Shown one piece after another: positions 55,264 to 55,515 of a DNA stretch of 55,515 bases (positions are counted from its first letter, which is position 1; each line of letters begins with the position of its first letter). Source of the DNA: Acidobacteriota bacterium (GTDB taxonomy: Bacteria > Zixibacteria > MSB-5A5 > GN15 > FEB-12); assembly GCA_035529075.1 (NCBI GenBank), contig DATKXK010000004.1, forward strand, positions 1 to 55,515. Reading direction: 5' to 3'. The translations under genes and the position numbers were made by a program. Below the pieces are notes generated by a model. It saw only the letters and a list, made by a program, of their open reading frames with translations. It was not told the origin of the DNA and did not search any database.

Positions 55264-55375
55264 ATTATCCACCAGACTACTCTGAACTAATTCTGTTAGA
55301 AAGTCAATTATTCGTGGATATATGAACACCACAATAGGTCTGTAATCTATTGCGGTGTAATAATTTGGTAGCGGG
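55264..55375 (-). repeat. Array unit H: remnant right arm, terminator and start of a tRNA half, cut by an IS
   Basis: CTTATTATC... with a single GTTAGAA (55295-55301) is a reduced right arm. Then a minus-strand terminator CACC-CAATAG/CTATTG-GGTG (about 55327-55356) and the first bases of a tRNA half in plus orientation, AATTTGGTAGCGGG (55362-55375), as in units F and G. The match stops exactly where the IS end begins. The space between the right arm and the next terminator is almost empty, as if a cargo was lost. Confidence 0.6.
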
Positions 55376-55515
55376 TGACCTGCCCCCCATATTTCGTTCC
55401 AGTTTGAGAGTTATTATGTTGGACTGGATCGAGGAAGGAGGATCTAATGGGCAGGCAACGATTTACAGTAGAAAGTATCGTCCGCAAGCTTCGGGAAGCG
55501 GAAGTGGAGCTGTCA
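55376..55515 (+). mobile_element. IS3-family insertion sequence, left end (cut by window edge)
   Basis: TGACCTGCCCCCC at 55376 is typical of IS3-type (IS407-like) terminal repeats, and a transposase OrfA starts 71 bp inside. It is inserted in the acceptor-stem part of the last tRNA half. The right end, orfB and target duplication are outside the window. Confidence 0.7.
55447..55515 (+). CDS. IS3-family transposase OrfA, N-terminus (cut by window edge)
   Basis: ATG 55447 behind GGAAGGAGG gives MGRQRFTVESIVRKLREAEV and continues past the window end. RFT.E.I...LREAEV is the opening of the helix-turn-helix OrfA of IS3 elements. Confidence 0.8.
   Translation, partial: MGRQRFTVESIVRKLREAEVELS

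Overview
The window looks like a chromosomal piece of an uncultured Gram-negative bacterium of the FCB group, most like candidate division Zixibacteria (inference). The clues are secreted proteins ending in paired dockerin-like repeats built on VDIGDLTAL, others ending in a type IX secretion (type A) sorting domain of the form YPNPFNP...KMLLLK, strong Shine-Dalgarno sites, and GC-rich DNA in the left two thirds.

Layout. 0-9.2 kb: three minus-strand paralogues of a very large secreted beta-propeller/dockerin protein (the first cut by the window edge), each with its own sigma70-like promoter, a long leader and a short upstream ORF. A separate structured RNA gene lies between the first two. 9.4-14.3 kb: M19 dipeptidase, ZIP metal transporter, hybrid histidine kinase. 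14.8-18.5 kb: a three-gene porin-cytochrome conduit (decaheme cytochrome, outer-membrane barrel, multiheme lipoprotein) that could carry electrons across the outer membrane. 18.8-23.7 kb: a tandem pair of lipoproteins with Ig-like, PKD-like and beta-helix domains and glycine-rich tails. 23.9-28.7 kb: class II photolyase, an SRPBCC protein, a DUF523-DUF1722 protein, a DUF378 protein, a SCO protein and a wrecked heme O synthase gene. 29.2-39.1 kb: secreted dockerin and FG-GAP proteins, small housekeeping genes, and a probable HesB/IscA-like selenoprotein with an in-frame UGA.

39.1-55.4 kb is different. The DNA is visibly more AT-rich and is divided by a repeated unit into six segments of about 1.5-4.8 kb. 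Each unit holds, left to right, a terminator-like hairpin, a minus-strand copy of the 3' half of an initiator tRNA (anticodon loop CTCATAA to the 3' end), a long imperfect hairpin with compensatory changes, and two GTTAGAA boxes 11 bp apart. All units face the same way. This is what repeated site-specific integration into the anticodon loop of a tRNA-fMet gene would leave, yet no integrase is visible in the window. The segments carry single genes or small operons: FMN-binding/MarR/thiazoline-hydrolase-like, C45 acyltransferase, EreA/ChaN-like hydrolase, TrmB-like regulator plus CPBP protease, and secreted FG-GAP, beta-helix and sorting-domain proteins. The last unit is interrupted by the left end of an IS3-family element. 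I regard this integrase-less, integron-like array as the most interesting object in the window.
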